Notes under the pieces: model-generated | What the model saw: only the letters and a program-made list of their open reading frames with translations | The model's database searches: none | What the model was told of the DNA's origin: nothing | Shown: positions 22,138-32,797 of the stretch, in pieces | How positions within the stretch are numbered: position 1 is the first letter of the stretch | Layout: every line of letters begins with the position of its first letter | Assembly (NCBI GenBank): GCA_004835665.1 | Contig: RBKR01000026.1 | Location: 248,001 to 312,000, forward strand | Source of the DNA: Phoma sp. XZ068 | Lineage: Eukaryota; Ascomycota; Dothideomycetes; Pleosporales; Didymellaceae | Length of the DNA stretch: 64,000 nucleotides | Reading direction: 5' to 3' | Translations under genes and position numbers: made by a program

Positions 22138-24324
22138 ATGTCTGGATATCAGCGCCCCGAGAGCAGCCTTCCTTCCTTTGACCAGCAATCCGATGGGGAT
22201 GACAACCTCACGGATTACCCAGGCCCTTCAGCTGCGCCTGACCCAACTGTATTGCGCCCAGGCGCAAACAGCAACGCGTACATGGGTTTCCAGGGCCCCC
22301 AAGATGGACTCGAGTTCGCTCCTCTCGACCATGTGAGCAACAACATGGGCATGGGGCACACATTCACCCAATACTATAGCCCAAACTATAGTCTTCCACA
22401 CGTCTCACCCCGTGCTCCGCAGGCCGATCTCTTTGGCAACAGCCTTCAGCTGGACCAGTGGTACCCCACACTAGGTCAAGAACCTCTACAGAACGTCGAT
22501 ACTCCGAATTACTTTGGAGGCGTCCCGTATGGCAATGGAAGCGGCTCCCAAGGTTTGGAAGTGCCTTGGTACATTACAGTTCCCAACGCAAACATGGGCT
22601 TAGGAGGCGTAGATGCTTTTGATGAGACACCAATAGCAGCGCCAGAGAACCCCACTCGAGCAAGCAACGTCTTCTTCAACCACTATGTTGGCGACAACTA
22701 CCGCCGCCAGGAACACGCCGCTTTTCCTCTCACCGATGCGGTTCATGGCTTTGCAGTGGGTGCACTTGATCCTTGGCCAACATATGTCGAGCATGGAGGG
22801 CCCCAAGGGAATTTCTACCAAGAAGGCGTAGTTCCAGCAAACCAACAGCAATTCGAGTTTCACGAGCCACTAGCCGGTACTGATTATGGTCAGAATGTTC
22901 CTGCTCACGAGCAGAACACGCCGCCTCCCGCGAATCAGCAGGTAGAGGCTGGGCGGGCCACATCACTACTGGACAACAACTTCACCCAAGCAGAAACTCG
23001 AACCCTTCCAGAAGCGGACGGCGAGTACAACAACGCTCAACCACCACGGGCTAAGAAGCGTGCAACAAGGAAGGCGCCCGCCGCCACGAAAGCTACGCCC
23101 GCGCCGGCCTCGACCCCAGCTGGTACTGAGAAGAAGAAGAAGTGGGTGCGTAGGCAGCATTCAAAGTATCCTGAGATCATGGCGGTGATGGCTAAATTGC
23201 AAGAGGCAGCTCAAAAACTCACCGAATGGGAGAACAGCAAGCCTGCAGTGCAGCCACTACTACCTGCGCCCAATGGTCTGTACTTCAGCAGCATCTTAGG
23301 TGCAAATGCGTACAATAACATCACTTACTGGGATCCCCCAGTGAATGATAGTACGATTCCCACCACACACGCTGCGAGGGAAAATCTGGTCATCGAGCTC
23401 TTGAGCGATATCAAGAACAACAAGAACTGCTTGAAGACCAACGAGCAGAAGGACAGCCAGTCCTTTCAGAACCGCTGGGCTGATGGTGCCAATTTCTATG
23501 CAGCTCCAGCCTTAGAAGCGGTTGCGTGGCGTCTGTCGGAATTGGCGATTGACGTTCACCAGCAAGGTTGGGTTGAACCACTGTCCGAGCCTAAACTGCG
23601 TGACGACGTCTACTACAGCATGTCATTCACTTTCGCTGAGCGTATTACGCTTATTCGAGCTGTGCTTCAGGTATCGAAGTCGACTTGCGAGGACCTCATC
23701 AAGGGTAACCGCTTGCAAGAAGTTGTCGGATGCCCACACACTGTCTTTGAGCGCATATACGGGAACAACAAATCGAACCGTGACAAGCGAGCGACACTGA
23801 GCGAGCACAAGGCAGGCAAGGACCAGAATGCTCCGAAGCGCAAGCGCGATGATGAAGATGCTGGGTCAGACGTCGACCCCAAGCCAGCTGAAGCGACCGA
23901 GACACAATCACAGCCTGCCCGACCCAGGAAGAAGCAGAGGAAGACTGCAACTGAACCTGCACGCACGAGCGATGACCATGAAGCCGACTCGGATGAAGCA
24001 GCTGGAGAGCCGGATGTTGACACTCCATCCGAGACGACCGACGACGGCTCGGTTGCACCTCCAAAGACTCGGGCCAAGAAGTCCCTGGCTGAGTCGGCTG
24101 TTGCACCCAAGCCAGTCTCCAAGGCCAAACGCGGGAAGCGAGCAATCCAAGATGTCGAGGACGGTGTCGAGCCACCGGCCTCACCTGGGAAAAGGCATAA
24201 GGCTGGATCAAACGTGAAGGCTCCGACAAGACGAAAGGCCAAAGTCAAGGCCAGATCTGCTACTGCCGTGAACACGAACAACCGCAGCGATGACGCAGCC
24301 GGGACTGCAGCACCAGAACCCTAA
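22138..24324 (+). CDS. Nuclear-type protein with shared undescribed domain and basic tail
   Basis: Unspliced, 728 aa. ATG 22138 sits in a good context (ACC-ATG-T). The first 300 residues are Gln/Asn/Gly/Pro-rich and low in charge, as in fungal transcription-related proteins. A Lys/Arg/Ala-rich stretch follows (PRAKKRATRKAPAATK). The only compact part is residues about 408-550. It includes ALEAVAWRLSELAIDVHQQ, a Phe-x2-Arg-x-Thr-Leu-x-Arg stretch, SKSTCEDLIKG and NNKSNRDKR, and aligns with the smaller protein at 5541-6529. The C-terminal 170 residues are Lys/Arg and Asp/Glu-rich with several possible nuclear signals (KRKRDDEDAG, RPRKKQRKT, SPGKRHK). A chromatin or transcription role is inferred from composition only; no known domain identified. 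Confidence 0.75.
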   Translation: MSGYQRPESSLPSFDQQSDGDDNLTDYPGPSAAPDPTVLRPGANSNAYMGFQGPQDGLEFAPLDHVSNNMGMGHTFTQYYSPNYSLPHVSPRAPQADLFGNSLQLDQWYPTLGQEPLQNVDTPNYFGGVPYGNGSGSQGLEVPWYITVPNANMGLGGVDAFDETPIAAPENPTRASNVFFNHYVGDNYRRQEHAAFPLTDAVHGFAVGALDPWPTYVEHGGPQGNFYQEGVVPANQQQFEFHEPLAGTDYGQNVPAHEQNTPPPANQQVEAGRATSLLDNNFTQAETRTLPEADGEYNNAQPPRAKKRATRKAPAATKATPAPASTPAGTEKKKKWVRRQHSKYPEIMAVMAKLQEAAQKLTEWENSKPAVQPLLPAPNGLYFSSILGANAYNNITYWDPPVNDSTIPTTHAARENLVIELLSDIKNNKNCLKTNEQKDSQSFQNRWADGANFYAAPALEAVAWRLSELAIDVHQQGWVEPLSEPKLRDDVYYSMSFTFAERITLIRAVLQVSKSTCEDLIKGNRLQEVVGCPHTVFERIYGNNKSNRDKRATLSEHKAGKDQNAPKRKRDDEDAGSDVDPKPAEATETQSQPARPRKKQRKTATEPARTSDDHEADSDEAAGEPDVDTPSETTDDGSVAPPKTRAKKSLAESAVAPKPVSKAKRGKRAIQDVEDGVEPPASPGKRHKAGSNVKAPTRRKAKVKARSATAVNTNNRSDDAAGTAAPEP

Positions 24325-25353
24325 GGTTGCATCGCTTATGCCATGGAGTACCCTGTCTATGGATTACAGCATTCCCGCTCCTGCGTATACCTTGGTCTGC
24401 CAACGACCGACATTTTCAACAGAATAATTGCAGCAAGTCAGAAAATAAGCAGTCCCAGAAGCATTGGCACAGGAACTCTATTCAGTGTACTGAAGCAACA
24501 GTCGAGGCTTTAGTCGAATAAAAGACGCGGTACACACAAGGATTGGATCAAAGAAGGCCTTCTGACATCATGGAAAATATCGCAATCAGGTCCGGGTTTT
24601 CACGCAGTATTTAGTGATCCTCTTATTGAGGACACTGTTGGAAGGTTGCGTCAAGCACAACCATACTCACACTGCACCACCATTTCATGGTCCATCTTTA
24701 AGCCGCCTGGAGGATCAGCGTCAGCCGCAATAAGCACAAGGATGGTGTCGAATCTGTTATGATCGAATCATTCAGCTTGCAGTGGCAAACGGGCGCAGGA
24801 TGAGTGGTGTAGTGAGAATGCTGGTGTGTGATGAATGGTGCACATATTGGGGGCAAAGGACAGGGAATACTGTATCTGAGCGCGAGATGTTGTTTCGATA
24901 TTGGAGAGCTCAGTATGAATGGAGCTATTGTTGTGCTGAGTGACGAAGGTCGCAGTGATAGAGCGGGTATTGCCCAAGACTTGAGTTAGAAATCACTTCC
25001 AAACTGTCAACCCCAACTATGGATTCCAACGTACGCTCGTGTTATATGTATGGCTTTGCTTGATGAACCCTCCCTAGGCGTGCCGCATGAAGTAGCAATG
25101 CATCCAAGATGCGTTTTATTGGCGCAATTCTTCCAGCGGATTACCAATTTTCCAATGACCTGTAATAATAGTAGCAATTTTGTGGTTAGATGATCAATCT
25201 GCAAGCATTTTCAACAACCACTATTCCTTGCCCCCACTGCGATGTAGCGATGAAGGACACGATCACGTGTTTTCGTGTTCGCCAAGGCCTTAGCGCTAAA
25301 CACGCTTGCCCTCCGCGCACGAGCTTCACCACTCGTCACCCCTGCACACCTCA
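24325..25353. other. Intergenic region
   Basis: 3' flank of the gene ending at 24324 and upstream DNA of the gene at 25367. No coding or RNA feature supported. Confidence 0.4.
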
Positions 25354-25401
25354 ATGATGCACCGTCATGCCACCGAACCACACCGCACAGACATCGACTG
25401 A
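25354..25401 (+). promoter_or_regulatory. Overlapping upstream ORF
   Basis: Tandem ATGs at 25354 and 25357 open a 15-codon frame ending at TGA 25399-25401. It overlaps the main start at 25367 in another frame. If the transcript starts upstream of 25354, scanning ribosomes would meet these ATGs first. Whether they lie in the mRNA is not shown. Confidence 0.4.
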
Positions 25402-27358
25402 AGTCAAGAAGGCCTATAAGAAGAACGGTCCCGCGATCTCCGAACGCACTCATAAGCAACTGCAGCGCGGCTATGAGCTCGAACAGCGCGCGGCGCGCGA
25501 GCGCGAAGCCGAGAAGCGCCGGAAGCTTGCGAAAGAGAATCGTGAGGAGAGAGAGCGCAAGGAGAAGGCAGCGCGACAGCAACTTGGTGTTGGCTTGGCG
25601 ACTCAGCTGATTGGATATAGCCATACGCAGGCCAATTTGAAGAAGGGGATGGAAGCGTTTCTTGGTGTCAATAAGAAGAAGCAAGAGGAAGAGCGGAGGA
25701 GGAGAGAAGATACGCGGAGGGAGGAGGAACTAGCGAGAAAGTTGGAGGTTATCGCGCAGGATATTGAAAAGGATCCCTTCGATGATGACGAAGATATGGA
25801 CGACGCAATGCTAGACTTGCCAATCTCGAATGTACAAGACGGAGGAAGCTGGGTGGATGACGATTTGGACGACGATAGTCTGCTCCAGGTACATGATTTG
25901 GTGGTGTCAGATCCGGTCGAAGAGCATGCGAACGAATCGATATCTGTTCCACCACGTCCTGCAACGGCGCCACCTACATCCCAGGATCAGACTCCTAGAA
26001 AGAATCAGCGCCCACCGAAAGCCCCAGTTGCGCAAGGTTTATCGCAAGCAACACCAAAAGGCGACACTGTAAGGGAGGATGTTGTGTTCACACGCACCCA
26101 CGGGCCAGTGAATAGAGCGGTGGAGTCATCACTGGAGAAGTTGCCAGGCGAGATTATTGAGCTATTGTCGCAGGATATAGCTACGAGTGAATCAGACTGG
26201 GCGCCTGCACACGGCTTGCTTTACAAACTCAACCCCGTAGGGCTGCCTCCACACCGACTGAGGATCAAAGTGGGATGCGTACTCGTATGCCTCAGAGACC
26301 TAAACACTAGCAGCCAGCTGTCTAAGAGCCAGCATGTGCAAATCTTGCGAGTGGGAAATGAGCGTTTGGAATGCCTCACGCTTGACGGCCAGCTTGCGGG
26401 TACCAAAACTGTTATCACTCGTGTACCCTTCCCAGCGAAATACCGCAACGAGGACAAGTTCCCCTTCACGAGGATACAGTATCCTGTTCGTGTCGCGACC
26501 GACTATGTACGGACGGATCTCCCACGAGATGTTGCACAGGCTAATTTCAAGCTACCTTCGATTAACGGGAGACTGCGGTCGCCGGTCGTCGTTAAGAGGC
26601 CAAATCCACCTGCCACCAAGCCGAAACCTCAAGTAAGCTCAAATCCTGGGTTCAAGATGCCCGGGCTCCCAGCCTCGAAGGGGAGAGCGTCGATGTTGCC
26701 AAAACTTTCTGTGGCCGTGCAGCCTACCGCACCAAGTCTGTTCGCGCTAGATGGGTGGGACGACTTCCTTGAGACTGGCACGCAGATTGCACGCGAACTC
26801 TCAGCAGAAACCACGCCGAAATCATCGGTGTCAAACGCCATTACACAGTCACCACCAATGACCGAATCTATACCACCACTCTCGACTCAAGATCTTGACT
26901 TCTCACTAGACGACCTGGATGATGAGCCGCAGGTCCAACTTGTAACCGCAAAAGCACTAAAAGGCAGCAAAACCACAACGGCTACAGTAGGTATCAAGTT
27001 TGCTCCACCCGTCGCGACCATCAGGTACCCGCCTTCAGTCCGACCTGGACCACTCTCAAGGACCGCAAACATACGCAGAATCGACTCAGAATCAAACGGC
27101 ATCCCGGCTGTCTCAGTCCGCTCACAAAAGTCGCTGCAACCAGAGTCCAAGAGGCAGATGGCGCCGGCCCTTAAATCCGTACCGCCTGCAAAGAAAGTCT
27201 GCTTGCCGTCGTCACGACTCGCATCTCCCTCCTTACCCACGACCACAACTACGACCTCAAAACAGTTCTGCGACTTCGGGATGTCTACACAAGAGGCTAG
27301 TTCTTTCTTTGATGACGACGATGATTTTGCCTTTGGCTCACCACCCATCGCTGTATGA
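25367..27358 (+). CDS. Acidic and coiled-coil protein of unknown function
   Basis: Unspliced, 663 aa. Residues about 20-130 are highly charged Glu/Arg/Lys helix (EREAEKRRKLAKENREERER, KKKQEEERRRREDTRREEEL), likely a long coiled coil. This is interrupted by a conserved-looking motif, QLIGYSHTQANLKKGMEAFL. An acidic Asp-rich segment follows (DPFDDDEDMDDAMLD). A more ordered region at about 245-385 contains ESSLEKLPGEIIELLSQDIA, LRIKVGCVLVCLRDL and VQILRVGNERLECLTLDGQL. The C-terminal third is Ser/Pro/Thr-rich and ends in an acidic patch (FFDDDDDFAFGSP). I do not recognise the family. Nuclear localisation is plausible from composition but unproven. Confidence 0.75.
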   Translation: MPPNHTAQTSTEVKKAYKKNGPAISERTHKQLQRGYELEQRAAREREAEKRRKLAKENREERERKEKAARQQLGVGLATQLIGYSHTQANLKKGMEAFLGVNKKKQEEERRRREDTRREEELARKLEVIAQDIEKDPFDDDEDMDDAMLDLPISNVQDGGSWVDDDLDDDSLLQVHDLVVSDPVEEHANESISVPPRPATAPPTSQDQTPRKNQRPPKAPVAQGLSQATPKGDTVREDVVFTRTHGPVNRAVESSLEKLPGEIIELLSQDIATSESDWAPAHGLLYKLNPVGLPPHRLRIKVGCVLVCLRDLNTSSQLSKSQHVQILRVGNERLECLTLDGQLAGTKTVITRVPFPAKYRNEDKFPFTRIQYPVRVATDYVRTDLPRDVAQANFKLPSINGRLRSPVVVKRPNPPATKPKPQVSSNPGFKMPGLPASKGRASMLPKLSVAVQPTAPSLFALDGWDDFLETGTQIARELSAETTPKSSVSNAITQSPPMTESIPPLSTQDLDFSLDDLDDEPQVQLVTAKALKGSKTTTATVGIKFAPPVATIRYPPSVRPGPLSRTANIRRIDSESNGIPAVSVRSQKSLQPESKRQMAPALKSVPPAKKVCLPSSRLASPSLPTTTTTTSKQFCDFGMSTQEASSFFDDDDDFAFGSPPIAV

Positions 27359-29247
27359 ACCCATGATTATGCTGACTACGTCCGCTTGGGGAGTTTTGAA
27401 TTTTGGATATACCCCCTCATCGCTATGGCGTTCGCTTTTGAATACGGATACGTTCTTTCCTTCTCTGCGCCGCTCGTGCTTTACTTCTCATGCATCCAAT
27501 GATGTGATGCGATGATTACGAGTGTGGAGCGTTGGGCCCACGCGAGCGCTTACACTTGCTTGCCCTCCCGCCTCAGATGTTACGTCTGGACGTCGTAAGA
27601 CTGATACTCTGGACGCAATTGTAGCTCAAACAAACACATTCGCAGTGAGTAAGAATGCTCACAGCGCATTACGTGCCACTGTGTTATTATAGATTGGACA
27701 CAATCAGTGCAGTGGACAGCATCTATAATTAGTATGCCTTGTTGCGCTGACCCCCACTTGTCCTGCCACTGCACAATGTGCACTCCGCCAGCCAATCATT
27801 ATGATGGGTCTTATGCTGCCGGCTTAGAAGCCGCGATGGATTCGCGGGGACAATAGACTTCAGGCATCGCATACCTCACTACCAATGGCTCGGCTTATAC
27901 AGATGAGCAGGTCCGAGTATCTTGACGAAACAAGTACAGAATCAGAGCAGTCGTATTAGAGTCCGCTTAGATGATCTCGATCGCAGCTTCACTGGAACTT
28001 TATGCCTCCAAACTATTGAAACCTTGATATGTACTGTCGGGACATGGCGTGAGTGCATATGCAGACCCAATCTGTACCGAAGACAGTTAGATAGCTCGCA
28101 ATGAGAGGCATACGACATTCAGGTTTCGGTCAATAAGAATGGCGGTCAATCATATCCGGATATGGTGGAGGAATGTCGCTTCTGCGAAGTTTGTCGAATA
28201 CTTGCAGGGACACTCTCCAGACAAAGCTGGCAGACATACGGCTCCGGGATGTCAGTGTGTCTGAAGTGGAGCATTGTGAGATTCTCGAATCAGACAAAAA
28301 TAGAGTTCATTGCCAGTATATCCTGGGTCTGCTGGCCAAAACGCGCAACACTGCCCAGGTGTCCAGGTATCAGCTTCAAACACACAAAAATCCCACTAAA
28401 TATACGTTCCCTGAATCCTATCATTTGTTGCTGATAGAAAACGACAAGATGCCTTGGTTGAAGATGTGACTGCAAGGCTGACGTTGATCGTCACGCTAAC
28501 GTGTCGATCTAGCGCTTTTCGGCTCCCCAAATCCGCTTGCCGTCCATGAAACATCCGAGCAGCGAAACGAAACCACGAACACTTCGCATCAACATGTTTG
28601 TGAACCGCCAATCCCAGGCATCAGGAGATTAGCTCCGTACCGACATGTATGTCAGCATCTTGACAGGACCGTGTATGCGATGCATGCGAATGTATCTTGA
28701 CGCAGTCAATGCTGTCGGTGGAATTCAACATTGTGCTGACAGTAGGGACAATTGCGCAGCCACAACATGCCGCAGTCAGCTCTGCCGCAGTCGCGTCTTC
28801 TTGCTTGTCACGGTTTGGGAATGACAGTCAGCCCACCCTGGTGTCTCAATTTCCAATATTTTTGGCACGGCGAAGATCTCGTGAAACACCAGAGCCACAG
28901 TTCACGACAACGTGGTTCGGCTAGCTGATCGTCGTGCCTCGTAGCACCAAAGCAGTTGCTGTCAGGACTTGAGATCATACCTCGCATTGCCTACGCACGA
29001 CTCCCGCGCACCGACGTTTCTTACTCGCGGAAACAACAAGGTGCGTTTCGATGGCTGCTATTTACGACTTAGCTCCCAATTTGGCGACCGGATGATCGTC
29101 GGACCTGTACCAATGTGTAAGGAACAGAGTGCATTTGATGTTATTATGGTTAGGCGAGTAGGACAAAGATGGATTATGCAGGGCAGCATGTTTGAGGGGG
29201 GCTTGAATTGAGTTTGGGTATCTTATCTCGCGATGATGGCAGGCATG
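27359..29247. other. 1.9-kb gene-poor interval
   Basis: No supported gene. Short frames on both strands around 28160-28470 overlap one another and show no motif. No repeats or RNA genes seen. Confidence 0.4.
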
Positions 29248-29255
29248 TATATAAG
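29248..29255 (+). promoter_or_regulatory. TATA box of the 29404 gene
   Basis: TATATAAG lies about 150 bases before the ATG at 29404. It is followed by a CA/CT-rich leader with few G residues, as in highly expressed fungal genes. Confidence 0.5.
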
Positions 29256-29403
29256 ATGGGCGGTGCATCTGCTGAAAATGACCATCACACCAGCTCATCT
29301 CACCAACCCTACAACATTACAGCAATAGCTTAAATCGCTTCAACAACTCTTCAGCTCCACAGTTTCAAACATTCAAACTTTGAATCAAAACTCCAACTTC
29401 AAA

Positions 29404-29877
29404 ATGTCTACCTCCCACATCGAGACTTCCATCGGCAGCGTCGACGCCGCCGTCGTCATCGCCGCCCTCCACAACCACGAACTTATGATTAAAACCCTCT
29501 GCCCCGCACTCGTCAGCTACTCCTTCGAGTCTGGCGACAAGGCCACATCTGCAGTCTACTCTGTCACCGATAAGAAGCCCATTGGCCAGGTACGTCATCC
29601 TCACATGTCTCTATTCACAGCTTCACTTTCTGACCAATCACAGACAACATACAAGCTCACCCTCACCAACACCCCCGATGGCGTCGACTCCCTCGTCAAT
29701 GCTAAGCCTCCTGTTGGTATCTTGACCATTGCTGGCAAGTGGCGCGTCGCAGGCGGCAAGCTGAGCGAGGATGTTGTCATCGATGGCAACTTCATGATGA
29801 AGAAGGTTGCAAAGGGTAACGTTGAGAAGACACACCCTGAGCAGCACACCAAGCTGCTTGAGGCTGCTAAGGCCTAG
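29404..29877 (+). CDS. Small SRPBCC-like protein (DUF7053-type)
   Basis: Exons 29404..29589 and 29644..29877, 139 aa. The intron (GTACGT donor, CAATCACAG acceptor) is 54 nt and contains no in-frame stop. Retention would therefore insert 18 residues rather than truncate. Recognisable blocks are HIETSIGSVDAAVVIAALHN, the helix after it, SAVYSVTDKKPIGQ, TYKLTLTN and GNFMMKKVAKGNVEKTH. The length and alternating strand pattern fit the small steroidogenic acute regulatory-related lipid-transfer (SRPBCC) fold. I believe fungal databases call this family DUF7053, from memory. Ligand and role unknown. Codons are strongly C-ending in exon 1, suggesting good expression. Confidence 0.8.
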   Translation: MSTSHIETSIGSVDAAVVIAALHNHELMIKTLCPALVSYSFESGDKATSAVYSVTDKKPIGQVRHPHMSLFTASLSDQSQTTYKLTLTNTPDGVDSLVNAKPPVGILTIAGKWRVAGGKLSEDVVIDGNFMMKKVAKGNVEKTHPEQHTKLLEAAKA

Positions 29878-31505
29878 ATGGCATGAGCAGTCAGTAGCAG
29901 GGTGATAGAAGCGATTCAGCGAGCGTCTTACTTGAAGCGAGCATTTGAAAGCGTGTACGCACAGCATAGTCTTGGAGTTTATCAATTGATCTGTCCTACT
30001 TAACACTTTGAAGTGTGCTGCTTTTGTTGCTTCTTTGAAATTGTGAATCAATAAGCACGCTTATAATTCATACGACGTTGGTAAAGCGGCGCGTCTCCCT
30101 GTGTGGGGAGGGCGTTGTATGCAGCCGCGTCGGACCCAATCCGGAGCGCGGATGCCTGTAGCCGTCAAAAGTGATTCGTTTGATTCCCGGCAGTGCTCTG
30201 GAGAAACTCAATCGCGTATAGGGTTGCTGTATCGCGAGACTAACAGTGTGAGTGGCTTCGACACAGATGTTTCTTTGCGTATCTGCCGGTCTTAATGCAG
30301 AGGAAATCCAGGTCATCCTTGATGCGACTTGGTTGGCGCAGGGGGTGATCTACATACCTACTGAAGCCTTTCAGAGAAAGAGAATATAGACCTAATGTGC
30401 AGTTGTATAGTAACGATAGTAATAAACTACGATCCAGAAGCACTGACAAGCAATCCCTAGTGTCAGCGGTAATGAACCAAATCTAGCAACATTAGTACTC
30501 TTTCCCAACTGACAATCACCAGGGTATGATGCGCTCACTAAATGAGGCGAGCTATCTGATGATCTACACTCGATGTGTTGCACGCTTGACAACTCAAGTC
30601 GCTCTTTGCTCAATGCAAGTAGTGGTATTCGTTGTTAAGTTGTATTGGGACCTAGTTGAGCGACTTCAATACACGGGAGAGTGTCATGACCTAGCACAAG
30701 GATACCTTCACAAGTATGGAGCGAGAGATATAACTATTCTTCTAGTGGATAGGTTCAGACTCTTAAGAGAAGTAGTCAACAAGCCAGCGATTAGGGAGGA
30801 AAGAGCAACCTCCTCACCCGTGAGCGACGAGTGTAGGTTCCTGAGGAACATGTGAATACTACTGCTCTCAGGAACGTTTATACCTGCTGTGTGATCCTAC
30901 AACGCAGCTGGCCGCGGCCTCAGACTCAATCGGGCAGTGTCGTGATGCCTGTTGAGCTGAGGCGCGGTCATGCCGACCACCCTCTTCAGGCAGTGACTGC
31001 TCTCAACACCAGCTGCCTGCGCGCCATGTACCAAAGTTGTTTGCAAATTTACTGCGTAGTTAGTTAGTCTACCACACCGCGCAATCTATAAAATTCCTCC
31101 TTTCAGGCGCAGATCGTCATGGTAAATGGCTGCGATCTGCCGGGAAGTAGTCGGCTCTCGCCTTACAGCCAGTGCGTGTGGGTTGCTCCTCCCAAGCGTG
31201 GCTTGTGGGCAGCGATCCTTCCAGGCGGCGAAAAGAGCGGCGCATGCACAATGATGGCGACTCACCCCAGCACAGCCTCCAGCCCAGTCACCGTGTGCCA
31301 CGCTGAGGCACGCTTAATCGGAACGCCCTCGCACCTGCTGTGTTCTCGAGCTGGCCCACAGAAGCTTCGATTGCGCGCTAAAGGTCACGCCGATTGGAGG
31401 CGTGACGCAGCCGTCATGTGAGACTGAGGCTTAGAAAACCAGGGTCCTACTATTACTATCAACTATCAACTGGCACCTAACCACAAGTTTCAACATTTCG
31501 CAAAC
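29878..31505. other. 1.6-kb interval without a supported gene
   Basis: Open frames of about 100 codons near 30526-30855 and 31119-31421 have no motif, no splice pattern and neutral codon use. No tRNA-like cloverleaf found. Confidence 0.4.
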
Positions 31506-32478
31506 ATGGGAAGACGTGACGATTCCCCACCTGCGCGACGTCGTAAGTTCGCAGTCCAATGTCTGTACGCCATGAGTACTAACAGGCACAGCGGAACCCA
31601 GCTACCGCTTCGATAGCTACGAAGACGGGAAGCCGAAATGGGCACCTCAGACCCCGACAGAAGACCCTCGAGATAACCGCGACTACCACGACAATCGAGG
31701 AGACCCACGGCGACACAAAGAGCGCTACGAAGACGGTGCGCCACCCCCACCAAGAGGTAGGCATTCGAACCCTGTCAACGCATGATGTAATGCTCACCGC
31801 AACTCAGACAATCGACCGCGCCCAAGCAGGAGACGATCGTACTCGTCTGGGTCAGACTCCGACGTACCACCGGCAAAACCACCGCGACGAAGCAACACAC
31901 AGCGTGATCGCCGTCCTCGTGATCGCGACACATACGATTCCTACGATGAGCACCCTCGCCGAGACGACCGCCGCCGCGACAACCGCGGCTATGTGAGCGA
32001 CGACAGGCACAACAGACCCCATAAGAACGACTACGACGACCGAGACCGTCGCCGGCGCGACGATAGGGACAGGAGCAGGGACCGAAGTAGAGATCGTTAC
32101 GACGACAGGGACCGCAATAGGCACCGAGATGACAGAGATCGAAAGGACCGCTACCGTGACGACCGTCGAGATGACCGCTACCGCGACGACCGCCGCAGAG
32201 ACGACCGGAAGGAGTCGACACCGTACGATGCCCTTTTCAAGATGTTCGCCGATTCTCGTAGCGGTTCAAAGCGCGACGACAGAGACCGACGAGACCGTTA
32301 CGACGACCGTGATTATGATCGCAGAGGGGACAGAGATGTCGGCAAACCTGGTCAGCCCGAGTGGCAGAAGCAAGCTTTGAGCATGTTCACAGCATATGCA
32401 TTGCCCATCATCAAGAAGGAAGGCACGAAGTACTTGCACAAGCAAGCCGGGAACCTAATGGGAGGGAAAAAGCGCTAG
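31506..32478 (+). CDS. Arg/Asp-rich low-complexity protein
   Basis: Three exons, 31506..31542, 31592..31756 and 31808..32478, giving 290 aa. The 49- and 51-nt introns keep the frame (RR-PEPSYRFDSYEDG and PPPPR-DNRPRPSRRR). Most of the protein is Arg/Asp/Tyr repeats (RDDRDR, DRYRDD, RRDDRY), resembling the RD and RS tails of splicing and RNA-binding proteins, but with no RNA-recognition motif visible. Two patches look structured: STPYDALFKMFADSRSG and a C-terminal helix region (WQKQALSMFTAYALPIIKKE) ending in GGKKR. These short patches may define the family. A role in RNA processing or condensates is inferred from composition. The repeats create long open frames on the opposite strand, which I treat as artefacts. 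Confidence 0.75.
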
Positions 32479-32797
32479 GCGCGCAGGAGTTGTGCTTTAT
32501 GATTGCATGGCGTTGTGACACCCTCAGCTTTTTGGCGTGCATGGATATCAGCCCAGAGTTTTTAAGACCATATTTTACGAATACATGAATGACTACCGGC
32601 CGTCTTTGCGCTTTCCCGTTCACTGCCAGTGGGCGCATGTTCAACTTTCCCACCAACGATTGGCCCGTGCATATGACGTCATGCCTGACGGCCGCTTCGA
32701 TGCCAGGTGCTTCAAACCGCTTACCAGCATATGCATGGTAGTTACAACTTGAGACACATTCGAAGCCAAGACTACCATTTTGGGATCCTCATTGACC
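32479..32797. other. Short intergenic region
   Basis: 319 bases between two co-oriented genes. No coding feature or clear terminator is visible. Confidence 0.4.

Noticed and set aside
23667..24281. 204-codon minus-strand frame rich in Ser/Ala/Gly
   Set aside because: Antisense to the basic tail of the 22138-24324 gene; no motif.
30526..30855. Open frame of about 110 codons in an intergenic interval
   Set aside because: No motif, no splicing pattern and no codon bias; frames of this size are expected by chance in 1.6 kb.
31757..31807. GGTTCGAAT on the minus strand, like a tRNA B box
   Set aside because: It lies inside a 51-nt intron of the Arg/Asp-rich gene, with no room for a cloverleaf and no A box at the right distance.
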